A DNA stretch of 62,824 nucleotides from Kitasatospora griseola. Its GTDB lineage: Bacteria; Actinomycetota; Actinomycetes; Streptomycetales; Streptomycetaceae. The stretch spans positions 21,772 through 84,595 of the forward strand of contig NZ_BMRI01000024.1 of NCBI RefSeq assembly GCF_014648555.1. The letters are read 5' to 3'. Below the pieces are notes generated by a model. That model did no database searches, was not told where the DNA came from, and saw only the letters and a list, made by a program, of their open reading frames with translations. This document shows positions 34,619-43,707 of this stretch, piece after piece. The stretch's first letter is position 1; each line of letters begins with the position of its first letter. The translations under genes and the position numbers were made by a program.

Positions 34619-35521
34619 GTGGAACGGGCCCGAGACGTGGACTGCCGAGAACCCGCCGGACTGCTGGCCGAGGCCTGCGCCGCCGCCGGCCGCCCGAGCG
34701 CCGGCGCCCGGCTGATCCGGGCCGGCGAGAACACCCTGTGGCGACTGCCCGGCAGGGTCGTCGCCCGGATCGGCCGGACCGGCCAGGGCGCCGTCGCCGC
34801 CCGCGAGTTAACCGTCGCCAGGTGGCTGCGCGAGCACCGCGTCCCGGCCGTGCGCCCGCTCGACGAACCGCCCGGCCCGATCCTGGTCCGCGGCCGCCCC
34901 GTCACCTTCTGGCACGAGCTGCCCCCGCACCGGCACGCCACCGCCCCCGAACTGGCCGCGGTCCTCCGCCGGCTGCACCGACTGCCGCCGCCCGACGCCG
35001 AGTTGGGCGCCATTGACCCGTTCGTCCGGCTCCCCGCCCGGATCGACGGCGCCGCCACCCTCGACGCCCCGCAGCGCGGCTGGCTGCACGGCCGGCTCGC
35101 CGAACTCCGCACCGCCTGGGCCGAACTCGGCGCCCCGACCGCACCGCCCACCGTGGTGCACGGCGACGCCTGGGGCGGCAACCTCGCCGTCACCGCCACC
35201 GCCGCCCACCTGCTGGACTTCGAACGCACCGCCCTCGGCCCGCCCGCCTGGGACCTCACCTCCACCGCCGTCGCCCACGACACCTTCGGCACCCTCGCAG
35301 CCCCCGGCTACGCCGCCTTCTGCGCCGCCTACGGCGCGGACGTCACCGAGTGGCCCGGCTACCCCGTGTTCCGCGCCGTCCGCGAACTGCGGGTCGCCTG
35401 CTACGCGTTGCAGCAGGCTGCCGCCGACCCGGCCCGGCACACCGCCCAGGCCCACTACCGGGTGGCCTGTCTGCGCGGCGAACACGGGCCCCGGCCCTGG
35501 CGGTGGACGGCCATTGCCTGA
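34619..35521 (+). CDS. Aminoglycoside phosphotransferase-family kinase
   Basis: A 300-residue member of the APH/choline-kinase-like fold. The catalytic motif VVHGDAWGGNL is followed by LLDFERTALGPPAWDL, the DxD-type metal site. The substrate is unknown; most Streptomyces members are not antibiotic-resistance enzymes. Codon 64 (34808-34810) is TTA, rare in this genome and a mark of bldA-dependent translation. The GTG start at 34619 is the first in frame. Confidence 0.8.
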   Translation: MERARDVDCREPAGLLAEACAAAGRPSAGARLIRAGENTLWRLPGRVVARIGRTGQGAVAARELTVARWLREHRVPAVRPLDEPPGPILVRGRPVTFWHELPPHRHATAPELAAVLRRLHRLPPPDAELGAIDPFVRLPARIDGAATLDAPQRGWLHGRLAELRTAWAELGAPTAPPTVVHGDAWGGNLAVTATAAHLLDFERTALGPPAWDLTSTAVAHDTFGTLAAPGYAAFCAAYGADVTEWPGYPVFRAVRELRVACYALQQAAADPARHTAQAHYRVACLRGEHGPRPWRWTAIA

Positions 35522-35528
35522 CCCGGCG

Positions 35529-36803
35529 TCAGTCCACGCAGGGCACCCCGTCCAGCTTCACCGGCGCCTGGCCGGCGTTCCCGGAGTACACCTCCCCGGT
35601 CTCCGCGGAGGTGCTCGACGGGACCGGCGCCACCGGCCCGTTGCCCAGCAGGATCTGCTTGGCCGCCCCGTCCACGGTGCGCACGCGATTCCCCTCGAAC
35701 GCGATCGGCAGCGTCGATGCGGTGCCCCGGCCGGCCGCCAGCGCCGGCACCTGGCGGACGAAGTCCACCGGGCTCCACCCCTTGTCGGTCACCAACTGGT
35801 CGGAGAACGCGCCGTACAGCGCCGACAGCTTCGCCGGATCCGTCAGCACCCCGCCGGTGCGCAGCTTCGTCAGCACCCCCGCCAGGAGCGCCTGGGCCCG
35901 GGTGGTCCGCTGTACGTCCGAGCCGTCGCCGATGCCGTGCCGCTGCCGGACGAACGCCAGCGCCTGCGCCGGACCCACCTCCTGCTTCCCGGCGGGCAGC
36001 CGGATCCCGCTCCAGGCGTCCTTCACCGCCTCGTTCAGGCAGACCGGCACTCCGCCGAGGGCCTCCACCGCCCGGACGAAGCCGGCCATCGAGATCTCGG
36101 CGAAGTGGTCCACCGGCAGCTCCGCGAGCCGCGTCACAGCCGTGATCAGCGCGGCCCGCCCGGCCTCCCGGGCGCGCCGGCGCAGCTCGTCGTCGGACAG
36201 GTTCTGCCCGCGCAGCCGGTCCAGCTCGGCGGCCTCCGCCTTCGGGTACACCCCGTTGACCGGGCCGTCCCAGCTGCGCCCGTCCGGCGCCAACAGATCC
36301 CGGGGGATCGACAGCTGCCGGACCTCACCGCCGTCCGGCGGGATGTGCACCAGGATCAGCGTGTCGGGGATGTCCTGGTGGCGCAGCAACGGATCGGTGG
36401 GCACCGGCCCGCCCAGCGTGTCGATGCCGGGCCCCAGCCCCATCAGCAGGATCGTCACGCCCTTGTCCACCGGCTGTGCATGCGGCGGCGATGTCGAATC
36501 GGCCATGTCGATCGCGTTCGACCGCGTCCCCGGCACCCCGTGGGGCACCGTCAGCATCCCCGCCCCGACCACCACGGCCGCGGTCAGCGCACTCGCCGCC
36601 AGCACCGCCCGCCGCCGGGCCCGCTTGCGCCGCCGGCCGATCGCCAACCCGCCGTCCACCAGCCGCGCCGTCACCTCCGGCCCCGGACCGCCCCCCGCCT
36701 GCCCGAAGGCCGCCTCCAACTGCACCTCGAACTCCCCGTCCCCGCCGTTCACTTCACCACTCCCTCGACCGAGCTCCCCGTGCTCCCCGTACGCCCCGCT
36801 CAC
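35529..36803 (-). CDS. LCP family (LytR-CpsA-Psr) protein
   Basis: A 424-residue membrane-anchored LCP protein. The N-terminal ~50 cytoplasmic residues contain EVQLEAAFGQAGG and end in a basic RRRKRARRR patch; one membrane helix (AVLAASALTAAVVVGAGMLTV) follows. The LCP core has DTLILVHIPPDG, LSIPRDL and LAFVRQRHGIGDGSDVQR. There is no LytR_C domain. Its GTG overlaps the stop of the sigma-factor gene (GTGA), so it is co-expressed with and perhaps controlled by that factor. Confidence 0.82.
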   Translation of the reverse strand: MSGAYGEHGELGRGSGEVNGGDGEFEVQLEAAFGQAGGGPGPEVTARLVDGGLAIGRRRKRARRRAVLAASALTAAVVVGAGMLTVPHGVPGTRSNAIDMADSTSPPHAQPVDKGVTILLMGLGPGIDTLGGPVPTDPLLRHQDIPDTLILVHIPPDGGEVRQLSIPRDLLAPDGRSWDGPVNGVYPKAEAAELDRLRGQNLSDDELRRRAREAGRAALITAVTRLAELPVDHFAEISMAGFVRAVEALGGVPVCLNEAVKDAWSGIRLPAGKQEVGPAQALAFVRQRHGIGDGSDVQRTTRAQALLAGVLTKLRTGGVLTDPAKLSALYGAFSDQLVTDKGWSPVDFVRQVPALAAGRGTASTLPIAFEGNRVRTVDGAAKQILLGNGPVAPVPSSTSAETGEVYSGNAGQAPVKLDGVPCVD

Positions 36804-37339
36804 CGCGCCACCAGCTCCGCCAGTTCCCCGCCCAGCAAGGTCCGCAACTTGGCCAGCGCCCTCGAAGACCGGGTGCGCACCGCCGCCGAACTGTCCTTCA
36901 CCATGGCCGCGGTCTCCTCCACGCTGCGGTCCTCCCAGTACCGCAGCACCACCACCGCCCGGTCCCGCGGCGGCAGTTGGCCCAGCGCGTCGACCAGCGC
37001 CAGCCGCAGGGCCGAGTCCGGCGACTGCGCGGCCACCTCCGGCAGCACCTCGCTCGGCCGCTCACTGCTGCTGCGCCGTCGCTGATGCGTCAGGTACGCC
37101 CGCACCAGCACGGTCTGCGCGTACCCGGCCGGATTGTCGATCCGCCCCGCCCAGCTCGGCCGGTGCAGCCGGTGCCACTGGGTGTACATCTGACCGAGCG
37201 TCTCCTGCACCAGATCCTCGGACAGGTGCGAGTCACCGCCGGTGAGGAAGTACGCCGAGCGGTAGAGCTGCCCGGACCGGGCCGTCGCGAACGCGACGAA
37301 CTCCTCCTCCAGGGCCGCCCGCCGTCGAGCTGTGGCCAC
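36800..37339 (-). CDS. SigE-family ECF sigma factor
   Basis: A 179-residue ECF-type sigma factor. Region 2 includes LYRSAYFLTGGDSHLSEDLVQETLGQMYTQW and region 4 has LPPRDRAVVVLRYWEDRSVEETAAMV. The SigE-family form usually lacks an adjacent classical anti-sigma factor. The membrane LCP protein encoded directly downstream, with a cytoplasmic N-terminal region, could fill that role, which is inference. Confidence 0.88.
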   Translation of the reverse strand: MATARRRAALEEEFVAFATARSGQLYRSAYFLTGGDSHLSEDLVQETLGQMYTQWHRLHRPSWAGRIDNPAGYAQTVLVRAYLTHQRRRSSSERPSEVLPEVAAQSPDSALRLALVDALGQLPPRDRAVVVLRYWEDRSVEETAAMVKDSSAAVRTRSSRALAKLRTLLGGELAELVAR

Positions 37340-37504
37340 GTTTCCTCTCCCTCCGCCGAGTCCGCCCTATGACGACCCGGCACGGCCAGGATGTTTCATC
37401 CAGCCCCCGAAAAGATTCCTGTCCGGTAGCGGACAGCTCCCCAAGGCCCGCCCGCTGGAAGGATGGAACAGCCCCACCGTTCGTCCCCCGCGCTGGAGTT
37501 CGCC

Positions 37505-38059
37505 ATGGCCATCACCCACGATCCACTCACCGGCAGACTCGTCCGGCTCAGAGAACTCCGCGAGAGCGACCTCCCCCGACTCGCCGCCTGGTGGCGCGAA
37601 CCCGGCCTCGCCATCCAGCAGGTCACCGGCCCCGTCCACCCCCAGCCGGACGGCCGCCTCGCCGACATGTTCCGCGCCTGGAGCCAGAACACCGGCACCG
37701 ACCTCGGCCTCTCCGTCGAAACCCTCGACTCCGAGGACCTGGCCGGCCACGTCACCCTCTACGGCGCCACCCCCAAGGACCGCTGCGCCACCCTCGCCAT
37801 CATCATCGGCCCGCCCCACCAGGACCGCGGCCTCGGCACCGACGTCCTGCGCACCACCATCCGCTACGGCTTCGAGGAGCTCGGCCTCCACCGCATCGAA
37901 CTCACCGTCAACGGCTACAACACCCGCGCCCTCGCCGCCTACCGCCGCGCCGGCTTCACCGAGGAGGGCCGCCGCCGCGAGGCCGTTTTCCGCGCGGGCA
38001 GCTGGCACGACCAGGTCCAGATGGGAGTGCTCAGCACGGAGTGGCGCGAGGACGGGTAG
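37505..38059 (+). CDS. GNAT family N-acetyltransferase (RimJ/RimL-like)
   Basis: About 184 residues. It has the acetyl-CoA loop DRGLGTDVLRTTIRYGF and the C-terminal NTRALAAYRRAGFTEEGRRREAVF typical of ribosomal-protein and small-molecule acetyltransferases. The substrate is unknown. The frame is open from 37463, but homology begins at the ATG at 37505. It is divergent from the sigma-factor gene. Confidence 0.8.
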   Translation: MAITHDPLTGRLVRLRELRESDLPRLAAWWREPGLAIQQVTGPVHPQPDGRLADMFRAWSQNTGTDLGLSVETLDSEDLAGHVTLYGATPKDRCATLAIIIGPPHQDRGLGTDVLRTTIRYGFEELGLHRIELTVNGYNTRALAAYRRAGFTEEGRRREAVFRAGSWHDQVQMGVLSTEWREDG

Positions 38060-38081
38060 CCGGCTGAGGGGCACGAGAACA

Positions 38082-38129
38082 GGGAGAGCACACCCGGGCG
38101 CCCCCACGCGTCCCTGATGGTGCTCTCCC
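38082..38129. terminator. Bidirectional terminator hairpin
   Basis: A 10-bp inverted repeat (GGGAGAGCAC at 38082-38091 and GTGCTCTCCC at 38120-38129, 28-base loop) sits between the convergent acetyltransferase and protease genes. Confidence 0.55.
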
Positions 38130-38152
38130 CGACTTCGCCGTCGGTCGCCCGG

Positions 38153-39322
38153 CTAGTTCCGGAACGCCCCTACCCCGTTCGGGGTGCCCAGCCCCGTGGG
38201 CCCGTCGTAGCCCGGGCCCGCCGTGCAGAGGTAGGCCGGGCGGCAGGTGGAGGTGGATCCGGTGACCACGTCGTTGAGCGCGGCCGAGTGGGCGTACGGG
38301 AAGCTCGCGGGGTTGCTGCCGGCGGGCGGGGCGCCCGCGAGGGCGTAGGCGGCGGTGATGATGGGGGCGGCCGCGGAGGTGCCGCCGTAGGTGTACCAGC
38401 CGGAGCCGCCGAAGCTCTGGTAGACGGCGACGCCGGTCTCGGGGTCGGCGACGGCGGCCACGTCGGCGACGGTGCGGCGGGTGCAGCCGGTGTCCTTCTG
38501 CCAGGTGGGCTTGGCGAGCCTGGCGGAGCAGCCGCTGCCGGTGCCTTCGGAGGAGGTGGTCGACCAGACGTTCTCGGTCCAGCCGCGCAGCGAGACGTCG
38601 GTGCGGAGGGAGGTCCCGCCGACGGCCGTGACGTGCGGCGAGGAGGCCGGGAAGATCACGCCGTAGCCGCCGTCCCCGGAGGCGACGGCGATGGCCACCC
38701 CGGGGTGGTCGAAGTAACGGCTGTCGTACGTCGCGGAGTTGACGCTCTCGGGCCCGCCCCAGCTGATCGAGACGAACTTGGCGCCGAGCCCGACGGCGGT
38801 GTTGACGGCGGTGCCGAGGTCGGACATGCCGGCGCTGTCGGCCTCGACGAGGATCAGGTGGGCGCGCGGAGCGATCGCGGACACCATGGCGAGGTCGAGC
38901 GCCGTCTCGCCGGCCCACGCGCTGTCCGTGCGCGGGAGGCGGCTGCCGCCGCGCTGGTCGGTCTTGCGGAAGCAGCCGCTGTCGGTGGTGCAGGACGGCA
39001 GGCCGTAGTGGCTGCGGTAGACGCCGAGGTCGGCCTCGGCGTTCGGGTCGTCGTAGGCGTCGACGACGGCGATGGTGGCGCCCTCGCCGCCGTCGGCGGG
39101 CAGCCCGTACGCGTCGAGCAGGTCGGCGGGGCCGTAGCCGCCCTGGTCGGAGGCCGGCCTGACGACCCGCAGGGCGTTGCAGGCGGCGGTGTCGGCGGCG
39201 GTGGGGCGGGCGCAGCTGCGCACCCAGCGGGCGGCGTGGTGGTGGGTGTCGGCGTGCGTGGGGGCGGCGGCGGTGAGGGTGGTGAGCAGGGCTGCGGCGG
39301 TGGTGAGGGCGAAGGTGCGCAC
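38153..39322 (-). CDS. Secreted S53 (sedolisin-like) serine protease
   Basis: A 389-residue secreted protease with a signal peptide (FALTTAAALLTTLTAAAPTHA). The sedolisin ExxxD dyad lies in AWAGETALDLAM and the catalytic Ser in GGTSAAAP. It is short: a large pro-domain like that of other S53 enzymes is not present, so it may be a stand-alone catalytic form. It probably digests extracellular protein at acid pH. Confidence 0.8.
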   Translation of the reverse strand: MRTFALTTAAALLTTLTAAAPTHADTHHHAARWVRSCARPTAADTAACNALRVVRPASDQGGYGPADLLDAYGLPADGGEGATIAVVDAYDDPNAEADLGVYRSHYGLPSCTTDSGCFRKTDQRGGSRLPRTDSAWAGETALDLAMVSAIAPRAHLILVEADSAGMSDLGTAVNTAVGLGAKFVSISWGGPESVNSATYDSRYFDHPGVAIAVASGDGGYGVIFPASSPHVTAVGGTSLRTDVSLRGWTENVWSTTSSEGTGSGCSARLAKPTWQKDTGCTRRTVADVAAVADPETGVAVYQSFGGSGWYTYGGTSAAAPIITAAYALAGAPPAGSNPASFPYAHSAALNDVVTGSTSTCRPAYLCTAGPGYDGPTGLGTPNGVGAFRN

Positions 39323-39435
39323 GGACGGGCCTCCGGTCGGGACGGCGGACCGGTGGCGCGCGTGGAGCTCCCTGCACGACCGGTCACGGTTCGTACAGAG
39401 AGTGTTGACGCGGAGTCAGCGATTTATGCGTCCGG

Positions 39436-41835
39436 TCACTCGGCCGGTAGATGGTCGACGCCGCCGACCTGGACGCCGGCCTGGCTGTGCCGGCGGGCCG
39501 GTTCGCGGCCGGGCGGCTGGCCGGGCCGATCCGCGGGGGCGCTGACCTTCGCGGTGGGCCGGCTGACGGACTTGCCGACCTCGACGCGCAGCGGCACCCC
39601 GTCGTGCAGGATCGTCAGCACGCTGCCGCGGCGCAGCGTGTAGGTGGTGGCGGCGTGGGTGATGTCGACCCGCAGCAGGTGCTCGTGCACGGACATCGAG
39701 AAGCACAGCCGTTGCAGCCCGGCGGGCAGCCGGGGCCGGAACGCGAGCTGTTCGCCCGCGTCGCGCAGGCCGCCGAAGCCGGTCACCAGGGCGATGCAGG
39801 CGCCGGCCAGCGAGGCCATGTGCAGGCCGTCGCGGGTGTTGCCGCCGAGGTCGTGCAGGTCCATCAGGGCGGCTTCGGCGGTGTAGTCGTAGGCCAGGTC
39901 GAGTTGGCCGACCTCGGCGGCGATCACGGCCTGGGTGCAGGCGGACAGCGAGGAGTCGCGGACCGTCAGGCGCTCGTAGTAGGCGAAGTTGCGGGCCTTC
40001 TGCTCGGGGGTGAAGAGGTCGCCGCGGACCTGCATGGCGAGCACCAGGTCGGCCTGTTTGACGACCTGCTTCCGGTACAGGTCGAAGTACGGGTAGTGCA
40101 GCAGCAGCGGGTACTTCTCGGGCGGGGTGGCGTCGAAGTCCCACATCTGGTGGTCGGTGAAGCCGTCCGCCTGCGGGTGCACGCCGAGCTGCTCGTCGTA
40201 CGGGATGAACATCTTGTCGGCGGCGTCGCGCCAGGCGGCGGCCTCCTCGGTGTCCACCCCGAGCAGCGACGCCTCGTTCAGGTGCTTCAGCGCGGTGTCG
40301 GCGGCGTTCCACAGGTTGGACTGTGCCATCACGTTGGTGAAGACGTTGTTGTCGGCGACCGCGCTGTACTCGTCGGGGCCGGTGACGCCCTCGATCCGGA
40401 AGTTGCCCTTGGCGTCGTGGTGGCCCAGCGAACGCCACATCCGGGCGGTCTCCACCAGCAGCTCCAGGCCGTGCGTGCGCTCGAACTCGGTGTCGCCGGT
40501 GGCCCGCACGTAGCGGACCACCGCGGCCGCGATGTCCGCGCCGATGTGGAACGCGGCCGTGCCGGCCGGCCAGTACCCGGAGCACTCCTCGCCGCGGATC
40601 GTCCGCCACGGGAACACCGCGCCCGCCAGGCCGAGTTGGGCCGCTCGCTCGCGGGCCATCGGCAGCGTGGTGTGCCGCCAGCGCAGCGCCTGCTTGACCG
40701 CCTCGGGCAGGCAGTAGGTCAGCACCGGCAGCACGAAGGTCTCGGTGTCCCAGAACGAGTGCCCGTCGTAGCCCGGCCCGGTCAACCCCTTGGCGGGGAT
40801 GGCCCGTTCCTCGCTGCGGGCGCCCGCCTGCAGCACGTGGAACAGCGCGAACCGGACGGCCTGCTGGAGTTCGACGTCACCCTCGATCTCGACGTCGTTG
40901 TCGCCCCAGAACCGGCCGAGGAACTCCTTCTGCTCGGCCACCAGCCCGTCCCAGCCGGTGTAGCGGGCGGCGGTCAGCGCCGCCTCCACCTGGTCGCGGA
41001 CGGCGGGCAGCGACCGGGTCGCCGACCAGCCGTACGCCACGAACTTCACCAGGCGCAGCTTCTGGCCGGACTTCAGCACCGTGGTGACGGTGAGCCGGGC
41101 CTGGTCGTCCGAGGCCTCGGCGGCGGTGTCGATCCGCTCCGGGCCGTCGATCGCGTGGTCGATCCCCGCGGCGACCCGCAGCCCCGAGAACCGGGTGCGG
41201 TGCACCAGCACGCCCTTCGTGCCCTCCGCGTGCCGCAGCTCCGACGCCAACGGCGCCTCCAGCACGGCCGCGGCCCGCGGATCGCCGTCCCCGCCGCCCG
41301 GCAGCTGCTCGTTGGCGACCAGCTCCGACTGCAGCACGATCCGCACCGGGCCGTCCACGGCCTCCACGGTGTAGTCGATCGCGCACACCGCCCGCTGGGT
41401 CAGCGACACCATCCGCCGGGAGCTGACCCGCACCGTCCGCCCGGCCGGCGAGGTCCACTCGGCCTCCCGGCGCAGGATGCCGTCCCGGAAGTCCAGGCTG
41501 CGCCGGTGGCTGCGCAGCTCGCCGTACCGCAGGTCGAACGGCTCGTCGTCGACCAGCAGCCGGATCAGCTTGCCGTTGGTGACGTTGATGACGCTCTGCC
41601 CGGACTCCGGGAAGCCGTAGCCGCTCTCCGCGTACGGCAGCGGACGCAGCTCGAACACGCCGTTCAGGTAGGTGCCGGGCAGGCCGTGCGGCTCGCCCTC
41701 GTCCAGGTTGCCGCGCAGCCCGATGTGGCCGTTGGACAGCGCGAACACCGACTCCGCACGGGCCTGCCCGGGCAGGTCCAGCCCGTGTTCGCTGATGCCC
41801 CACGGATCGACGGTGAACGCCTCGGACGGGCTCAT
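39436..41835 (-). CDS. Glycoside hydrolase family 65 phosphorylase
   Basis: A 799-residue GH65 enzyme of normal length. The N-terminal beta-sandwich starts with [21 protein letters not shown]. The (alpha/alpha)6 barrel has [12 protein letters not shown] and [19 protein letters not shown] with the catalytic Glu in the PDEY motif, and GLHMASLAG follows. It phosphorolyses an alpha-glucoside disaccharide (maltose, trehalose or kojibiose) to beta-glucose-1-phosphate. The coupled beta-phosphoglucomutase gene upstream supports this. The tail of about 40 residues is basic and Pro-rich. Confidence 0.88.
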   Translation of the reverse strand: MSPSEAFTVDPWGISEHGLDLPGQARAESVFALSNGHIGLRGNLDEGEPHGLPGTYLNGVFELRPLPYAESGYGFPESGQSVINVTNGKLIRLLVDDEPFDLRYGELRSHRRSLDFRDGILRREAEWTSPAGRTVRVSSRRMVSLTQRAVCAIDYTVEAVDGPVRIVLQSELVANEQLPGGGDGDPRAAAVLEAPLASELRHAEGTKGVLVHRTRFSGLRVAAGIDHAIDGPERIDTAAEASDDQARLTVTTVLKSGQKLRLVKFVAYGWSATRSLPAVRDQVEAALTAARYTGWDGLVAEQKEFLGRFWGDNDVEIEGDVELQQAVRFALFHVLQAGARSEERAIPAKGLTGPGYDGHSFWDTETFVLPVLTYCLPEAVKQALRWRHTTLPMARERAAQLGLAGAVFPWRTIRGEECSGYWPAGTAAFHIGADIAAAVVRYVRATGDTEFERTHGLELLVETARMWRSLGHHDAKGNFRIEGVTGPDEYSAVADNNVFTNVMAQSNLWNAADTALKHLNEASLLGVDTEEAAAWRDAADKMFIPYDEQLGVHPQADGFTDHQMWDFDATPPEKYPLLLHYPYFDLYRKQVVKQADLVLAMQVRGDLFTPEQKARNFAYYERLTVRDSSLSACTQAVIAAEVGQLDLAYDYTAEAALMDLHDLGGNTRDGLHMASLAGACIALVTGFGGLRDAGEQLAFRPRLPAGLQRLCFSMSVHEHLLRVDITHAATTYTLRRGSVLTILHDGVPLRVEVGKSVSRPTAKVSAPADRPGQPPGREPARRHSQAGVQVGGVDHLPAE

Positions 41836-42578
41836 CCGCGCTCCCCGAGCAGCTCCGACAGGTCGTCGACCACCACGTCCGCGCCGTGCTCCCGCAACGC
41901 CGCGGCCTGCCCGGTGCGGTTCACCCCGACCACCGTGCCGAACCCGCCGGCCCGGCCGGCCGCGACGCCCGCCAGCGCGTCCTCGAACACCGCCGCGTGC
42001 TCCGGGGCCACCCCCAGCTGCTCCGCCGCGGCCAGGAAGGTGTCCGGCGCGGGCTTGCCCGCCAGGTGGTCACGGGCCGCGGTGATCCCGTCCACCACCA
42101 CGTCGAACATCCCGTCGATCCCGGCGGCCTTCAGCACGTCCCGACAGTTCGCACTGGACGAGACCACCGCCCGCGGCAGCCCCAACTCCCGCAGCCGCTG
42201 CAGGTACGCCACCGAACCCCGGTACGGCTGCACGCCCTGCTCGCGGATCATCCGCAGCACGGTGTCGTTCTTCGCGGCCGACAGCCCGTTCACCGTCCGC
42301 GACCCCGGCGGGTCCTGCGAGGCGCCCTCCGGCAGTTCGATGCCGCGCGAGGCCAGGAACTGCCGGGTGCCGTCCAACCGCGGCCGGCCGTCCACGTACC
42401 GGTCGTAGTCCTCGACCGGGTCGAACGCGACGAACGGAGCGCCGGTGCGCTCCGCCTCCGACCGCAGGAAAGCGTCGAACATGTCCTTCCACGCGGCTGC
42501 GTGCACCTTCGCGGTCTGGGTCAGCACCCCGTCCAGGTCGAACAGGAAGGCGTTGATGCGGTCCGGAAGTCCCAACAT
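41832..42578 (-). CDS. Beta-phosphoglucomutase family HAD hydrolase
   Basis: A 248-residue HAD protein with the nucleophile motif [10 protein letters not shown], the SSSANC motif II, Lys in AGKPAPDTF and the acidic FEDALAG motif. It should convert beta-glucose-1-phosphate to glucose-6-phosphate, completing the GH65 pathway. Its stop overlaps the GH65 start by four bases, so the two form an operon. Confidence 0.88.
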   Translation of the reverse strand: MLGLPDRINAFLFDLDGVLTQTAKVHAAAWKDMFDAFLRSEAERTGAPFVAFDPVEDYDRYVDGRPRLDGTRQFLASRGIELPEGASQDPPGSRTVNGLSAAKNDTVLRMIREQGVQPYRGSVAYLQRLRELGLPRAVVSSSANCRDVLKAAGIDGMFDVVVDGITAARDHLAGKPAPDTFLAAAEQLGVAPEHAAVFEDALAGVAAGRAGGFGTVVGVNRTGQAAALREHGADVVVDDLSELLGERG

Positions 42579-42641
42579 GCAGCCAGTCTCACCCGTCGCC
42601 GCCGCTCCATGCCGGTCATCGCCCGAAACGGCGCGTCGCGA

Positions 42642-43109
42642 TCAGTCCGCCGCCGCGTGCACCCCCGGGTGCGAGTGGCCGTCCGGCACGAACAGCGGCT
42701 GCGGACGCCCGCTCTGCGCGTAGTCCTTCAACCGGACGATCGCCTCCGCCCAACCGCCCGCCGTCGCCGGAACCGACGCCACCGTGTCCGGGCCCCACCC
42801 GAGGTGGCGCAGCAGCAACAGCGTGCGCCGCGACCCGTCCGGATGGTCGAACAGGTCCCACGTCACCGTGGTGCCCTGCCAGGTCGGCGGATACATCCCG
42901 ACACTGCGCCACCCCACCCGGTCCAGGTCCGCCCGCTCACGCCGGAGCCGGAGCGGCTCCGGCGCACCCGGCACCGTGACCAGCAGATCCTCCCCGTCCC
43001 GGTCGATCCCTGTGCTCCACCACGACGTCAACCCCACCCGGGTGTCCAACGCCGCCAGCAACCGCTCCCGGGACGCCGCGACATCGACCTGCAAGGCGAT
43101 CTCGGCCAT
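42642..43109 (-). CDS. SRPBCC (START-like/AHSA1) family protein
   Basis: A 155-residue hydrophobic-pocket protein: ALQVDVAASRERLLAALD, then VGLTSWWSTG, TVTWDLFDHPDGSRRTLLLLRH and GWAEAIVRLKDYAQSG. The ligand is not known. The ATG at 43109 follows a GGTGAGG ribosome site; an open frame to 43190 is not needed. Confidence 0.75.
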   Translation of the reverse strand: MAEIALQVDVAASRERLLAALDTRVGLTSWWSTGIDRDGEDLLVTVPGAPEPLRLRRERADLDRVGWRSVGMYPPTWQGTTVTWDLFDHPDGSRRTLLLLRHLGWGPDTVASVPATAGGWAEAIVRLKDYAQSGRPQPLFVPDGHSHPGVHAAAD

Positions 43110-43186
43110 CGCACTCACCTCACCACCCACCATCGCGCGAAACGCACTCGTGTGCGAAACGCAGGCGGGCGCACCGACGGGGGCGG

Positions 43187-43657
43187 TCACCTTGCCGCAG
43201 GCGACATCCGGGTCGAGACGCCCACGCGGTTGAGGGCGTTGATGGTGGTGATGACGCCGATCAGGTGGGCGAGTTCGGTCTCGGAGAAGTGCTTCGCGGC
43301 CTCGTCGAAGACCTCGTCCGGGACGTGCGTGGAGGCGACCAGGGTGACGGCCTCGGTGAGGGCCAGCGCGGCGCGTTCCCGCGGGGTGAAGAAGGGCGTC
43401 TCGCGCCAGGCGGCCAGCGTGTGGAGGCGGTGCTCGGACTCGCCGTTCTTGCGGGCGTCGCGGGAGTGGGCGTCGAGGCAGAACGCGCAGCCGTTGAGCT
43501 GGGAGGCGCGCAGGTTGACCAGTTCGGCGACGACCGGGTCGCCGAGGCCGGTCCGGGCGAGGCGGTCGAGGGCGATCAGGTTGCGGTGGAACTCGGGGGC
43601 GGCCTTGGCGAGGGCGAGGCGCTGGGCAGGGGCGGGAACGGTGGCGTCGTCGGTCAT
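43187..43657 (-). CDS. AhpD-like carboxymuconolactone decarboxylase family protein
   Basis: A 156-residue protein with the redox CxxC and nearby His in GCAFCLDAHSRDARKNG, as in AhpD-type alkylhydroperoxidases. It is likely a small antioxidant enzyme. It starts at 43657, divergent from the MocR regulator at 43708, which may control it. Confidence 0.82.
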   Translation of the reverse strand: MTDDATVPAPAQRLALAKAAPEFHRNLIALDRLARTGLGDPVVAELVNLRASQLNGCAFCLDAHSRDARKNGESEHRLHTLAAWRETPFFTPRERAALALTEAVTLVASTHVPDEVFDEAAKHFSETELAHLIGVITTINALNRVGVSTRMSPAAR

Positions 43658-43707
43658 GAGGTCCACGCTAGGCGGGAGTTGTCCTACCGGTGTGGTTCAT
43701 TTGAGGG

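Noticed and set aside
43658..43666. Alternative GTG start of the AhpD-like gene
   Set aside because: It adds three residues only and the ATG at 43657 fits the family length equally well.
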